From assembly GCA_964593795.1 (NCBI GenBank), contig CAZQJC010000147.1, forward strand, positions 1 through 64,000: a stretch of 64,000 nt of DNA, in the 5' to 3' direction. The notes beneath the pieces were generated by a model. That model did no database searches. It worked only from the letters and a program-made list of their open reading frames with translations, and was not told where the DNA came from. Positions 61,861-64,000 of the stretch are shown here, in pieces. This stretch comes from JAHFDS01 sp964593795 (lineage in GTDB: Bacteria; Myxococcota_A; Polyangia; JAHFDS01). A program made the position numbers and the translations under genes. The stretch's first letter is position 1. Every line of letters begins with the position of its first letter.

Positions 61861-63819
61861 ATGCATCGCTTCGTCAAGTCGACCGCCCTGCTCGCCAGCT
61901 TCCTGTCGCTCACCGCCGCCGTGATTCCCGGCTGCGCCGACGACGACCTCGGCCCCCTGACCGCCAGCGAATCCGAGGAGCTAACCCTCGATCCCGGCCT
62001 CCTCGGGGTCCTGCTGCCCAAGCCGCTGATCGCCCGCCACGGCATGACCTCCGCGCAGTACCAGGCGGCCTTCGACGAGTACGTCGCGCAGGGCTATCGC
62101 CTCACGCACATCAGCGCCTACAACGTCGGCGGCACGCCACGCTTCGCCGCCATCTGGGAGAAGATCTCCGGGCCGGCGTGGGTGGCGCGCCACGGCATGA
62201 CCTCCGCGGAGTACCAGAGCAACTTCGACACCTTCACGAGCCAGGGCTATCGCCTGATCGTCGTCGAGGGCTACGAGCAGGGCGGCCAGGCCCGCTACGC
62301 GGCCATCTGGGACAAGTCCACCGGCCCGGCGTGGGTGGCGCGCCACGGCATGACCTCGGCGCAGTACCAGGCGCAGTTCAACACCCTCACCGCGCAGGGC
62401 TACCGGCCGACCAAGGTGCAGGGCTACGGCGTCGGCGGCGTCGACCACTACGCCGCGATCTTCGAGCAGGCCAGCGGCCCGGCCTGGATGGCGCGCCACG
62501 GCCTCACCTCGGCGCAATACCAGAGCGCCTTCGACACCTTCGTGGCCCAGGGCTATCGCCTCAAGCACGTCAGCGCCTACCAGGTCACCGGCGGGGAGCG
62601 CTACGCGGCGATCTGGGAGAAGACCAGCGGCCCGGCCTGGGTGGCGCGCCACGCCCTCTCCTCGCACGGGTACCAGCACGAGTTCAGCGATCGTGCGCTG
62701 CAGGGCTATCGCCTCAAGCAGGTCGACGGCTCGCCGTCCGGGCTCTCGGATCGCTACGCGGCGATCTGGGAGGCCGAGCCGACAGCGAAGACCGGCAACT
62801 ACTGCAAGAGCTCGCAGTGCTTCAGCCTGCAGACCCTGGCCGACCAGATCGCCTCGGCCATCGATCCGTCGATGACCAAGTGGGGCTTCGAGGTCCGCCG
62901 CGGCCTCTCGGTGATCCAGCGCGCCGACGGCCCGGGCCGCACGAGCGCCGATTCTCCGCAGACGAGCTTCAGCGTGCACGATCGGTTCAACCCGGCCAGC
63001 GTGTCGAAGACGATCACCTCGGTGGCGACCCTGCAGCTCCTCGAGCAGCGCGGCATCCCGGTGAGCACGCCGATCCACAGCTACCTGCCGGCGAGCTGGA
63101 ACATCCCGGCCAACAACAAGACCATCACGTTCGCCGAGGTGCTCAATCACTCGAGCGGCCTGCGCAACGAGGACGCCGGCAATGACTACCTGTTCGCCAA
63201 CGTCAAGCAGGTGATGGAGCACTCGATCTCGATGGCCGACAAGGTGCCGGCCTACGCCAACATCAACTACGCGCTCCTGCGCGTGCTCGTGGCCAGCCTC
63301 GACGGCTACACCGACTGGTCGAACGGCGACGGCAGCGCGGCGCGCTTCATCACCTACGTCAACGGCAAGATCTTCGCGCCCATCGGCATCTACGACGTGC
63401 AGTACAAGGCGAGCGGCGCGGCGCCCACGCTCTTCTACCCGAACCCGCCGGGCAGCGCGAACGGCACCTCGTACGGCGACTGGACGCTCAAGCCGGGCAG
63501 CGCGGGTGGCCACAACTCCATCCACGAGCTCGCCGACTTCGCGGCGGCCACCTTCGGCGGCACGCTCCTGTCCAGCACCAAGCTCGGCGAGCTCAAGGCG
63601 CAGGGTCTGGGCTTCGGCGACTACGGCACCTTCGCGGACGGCACGAGGTGCTTCGGCAAGGGCGGCTACTTCCCGGGCAGCTGGAACGGCGGCGCCGAGC
63701 TCAACACGGTGCTCATCAGCTGCGACAACGGCGTGACCGCGATGGTGATGATCAACGGCCAGATGAGCCCCAAGACCGTCTTCGAGAACGCGATGAACAA
63801 GGCCTTCACGGCGCAGTAG
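61861..63819 (+). CDS. lipoprotein: five tandem BTRD1-type repeats and beta-lactamase-fold serine hydrolase
   Basis: A 652-residue protein. Signal peptide ending IPGC (unusual Pro in the lipobox). Residues 50-320 are five about 55-residue repeats (GPAWVARHGMTSAQYQ, then F-DTFVAQGYRL, YAAIWEK), the bacterial tandem repeat family PF17660. From 340 a class-C-like serine hydrolase: Ser380-V-S-Lys383 (SxxK), Tyr465-A-N (YxN), NHSSGL, KGGYFPG. Related to polyglycine hydrolases and DD-peptidases. Secreted enzyme, substrate unknown. GGAGAG precedes the ATG. A hairpin follows the stop. Confidence 0.88.
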   Translation: MHRFVKSTALLASFLSLTAAVIPGCADDDLGPLTASESEELTLDPGLLGVLLPKPLIARHGMTSAQYQAAFDEYVAQGYRLTHISAYNVGGTPRFAAIWEKISGPAWVARHGMTSAEYQSNFDTFTSQGYRLIVVEGYEQGGQARYAAIWDKSTGPAWVARHGMTSAQYQAQFNTLTAQGYRPTKVQGYGVGGVDHYAAIFEQASGPAWMARHGLTSAQYQSAFDTFVAQGYRLKHVSAYQVTGGERYAAIWEKTSGPAWVARHALSSHGYQHEFSDRALQGYRLKQVDGSPSGLSDRYAAIWEAEPTAKTGNYCKSSQCFSLQTLADQIASAIDPSMTKWGFEVRRGLSVIQRADGPGRTSADSPQTSFSVHDRFNPASVSKTITSVATLQLLEQRGIPVSTPIHSYLPASWNIPANNKTITFAEVLNHSSGLRNEDAGNDYLFANVKQVMEHSISMADKVPAYANINYALLRVLVASLDGYTDWSNGDGSAARFITYVNGKIFAPIGIYDVQYKASGAAPTLFYPNPPGSANGTSYGDWTLKPGSAGGHNSIHELADFAAATFGGTLLSSTKLGELKAQGLGFGDYGTFADGTRCFGKGGYFPGSWNGGAELNTVLISCDNGVTAMVMINGQMSPKTVFENAMNKAFTAQ

Positions 63820-63825
63820 ACACCA

Positions 63826-63845
63826 CCAGCGCAGCCCAGCGCTGG
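63826..63845. terminator. hairpin after the serine hydrolase gene
   Basis: CCAGCGC-AGCCCA-GCGCTGG, perfect 7-bp stem, 6 nt past the stop codon. No T-run. Beyond it, up to 64000, I see no supported gene. Confidence 0.55.
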
Positions 63846-64000
63846 CAACCCCGGGTGGCCGGGCTCGTCGAGGCGAGCTCGGCCATCTGCATTCGTACGG
63901 GCGACGGCGTCGGCCTGATCCCCTGTAGATGAGGAGCGGGCGACGTGATCGCCGCAACTTGAATCCGTCCCCTGGCCGCGTATTCTGGCTTCCTAAGCCT

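Overview
The window looks like a chromosome segment of a myxobacterium-like organism (Myxococcota, probably Polyangia). This is inferred from very high GC with G/C third positions, Ser/Thr kinases of the HRDFKP type, an FHA-linked sigma-54 activator, a myxobacterial-type sigma factor, a MYXO-CTERM-like tail, PilZ/DUF4388 and delta-60 repeat proteins, and many large Cys-rich lipoproteins. No rRNA, tRNA, CRISPR array, transposase or replication origin was seen.

Layout. 1-501 is non-coding with short GC-rich repeats. 502-3561 (minus) is a kinase operon whose kinase carries an N-terminal HxxxCxxC motif and faces a sigma factor (3605-4492). 4538-6733 holds a flavin-reductase-fold protein, a PilZ-DUF4388 protein and a THEP1-like protein with a damaged P-loop. 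7319-10024 is a compact sigma-54 module: an FHA-AAA+-Fis activator with a good -24/-12 site before its own gene and a second before the next gene, a Cys-rich secreted protein. 10065-17359 (plus) runs through a secreted trypsin-like protease, a TMTC-like membrane protein, a MORN-like lipoprotein and a kinase-ATPase fusion.

17380-29059 (minus) is a tightly packed four-gene block of very large exported proteins: lipoprotein, membrane-anchored HEAT-like protein, Cys-rich lipoprotein, and a collagen-like protein with four chitin-binding-like modules. An FKBP isomerase and a membrane-anchored beta-carbonic anhydrase lie upstream on the same strand. 30598-34902 has a heparinase-like lipoprotein, an AlkD-like DNA repair protein and a degenerate FHA membrane protein.

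The right half is more mosaic. It holds a VapBC module with a perfect operator palindrome; an NhaR-like LysR regulator facing a second beta-carbonic anhydrase and a DUF1275 protein; an orphan alpha-helical protein beside a relic of a formylglycine-generating-enzyme domain; leucine-rich-repeat proteins; a kinase fused to about a dozen sensor-type repeats and a PDZ domain; and a Fur-family gene overlapping a catalase gene. An iron-regulated island (49249-51528) keeps two Fur-box-like sites but its genes are broken. After an acyl-CoA dehydrogenase and a MOSC protein comes a HipBA module with three evenly spaced operators, which interrupts a nitroreductase-type gene. The window ends with a cytochrome c protein, an FG-GAP/VCBS lipoprotein, a TIGR02996/LRR protein and a tandem-repeat serine hydrolase lipoprotein.

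Together the genes are dominated by signal transduction (three kinases, a sigma factor, a sigma-54 activator, Fur, LysR) and cell-surface or exported proteins, with small toxin-antitoxin and decayed islands between them.
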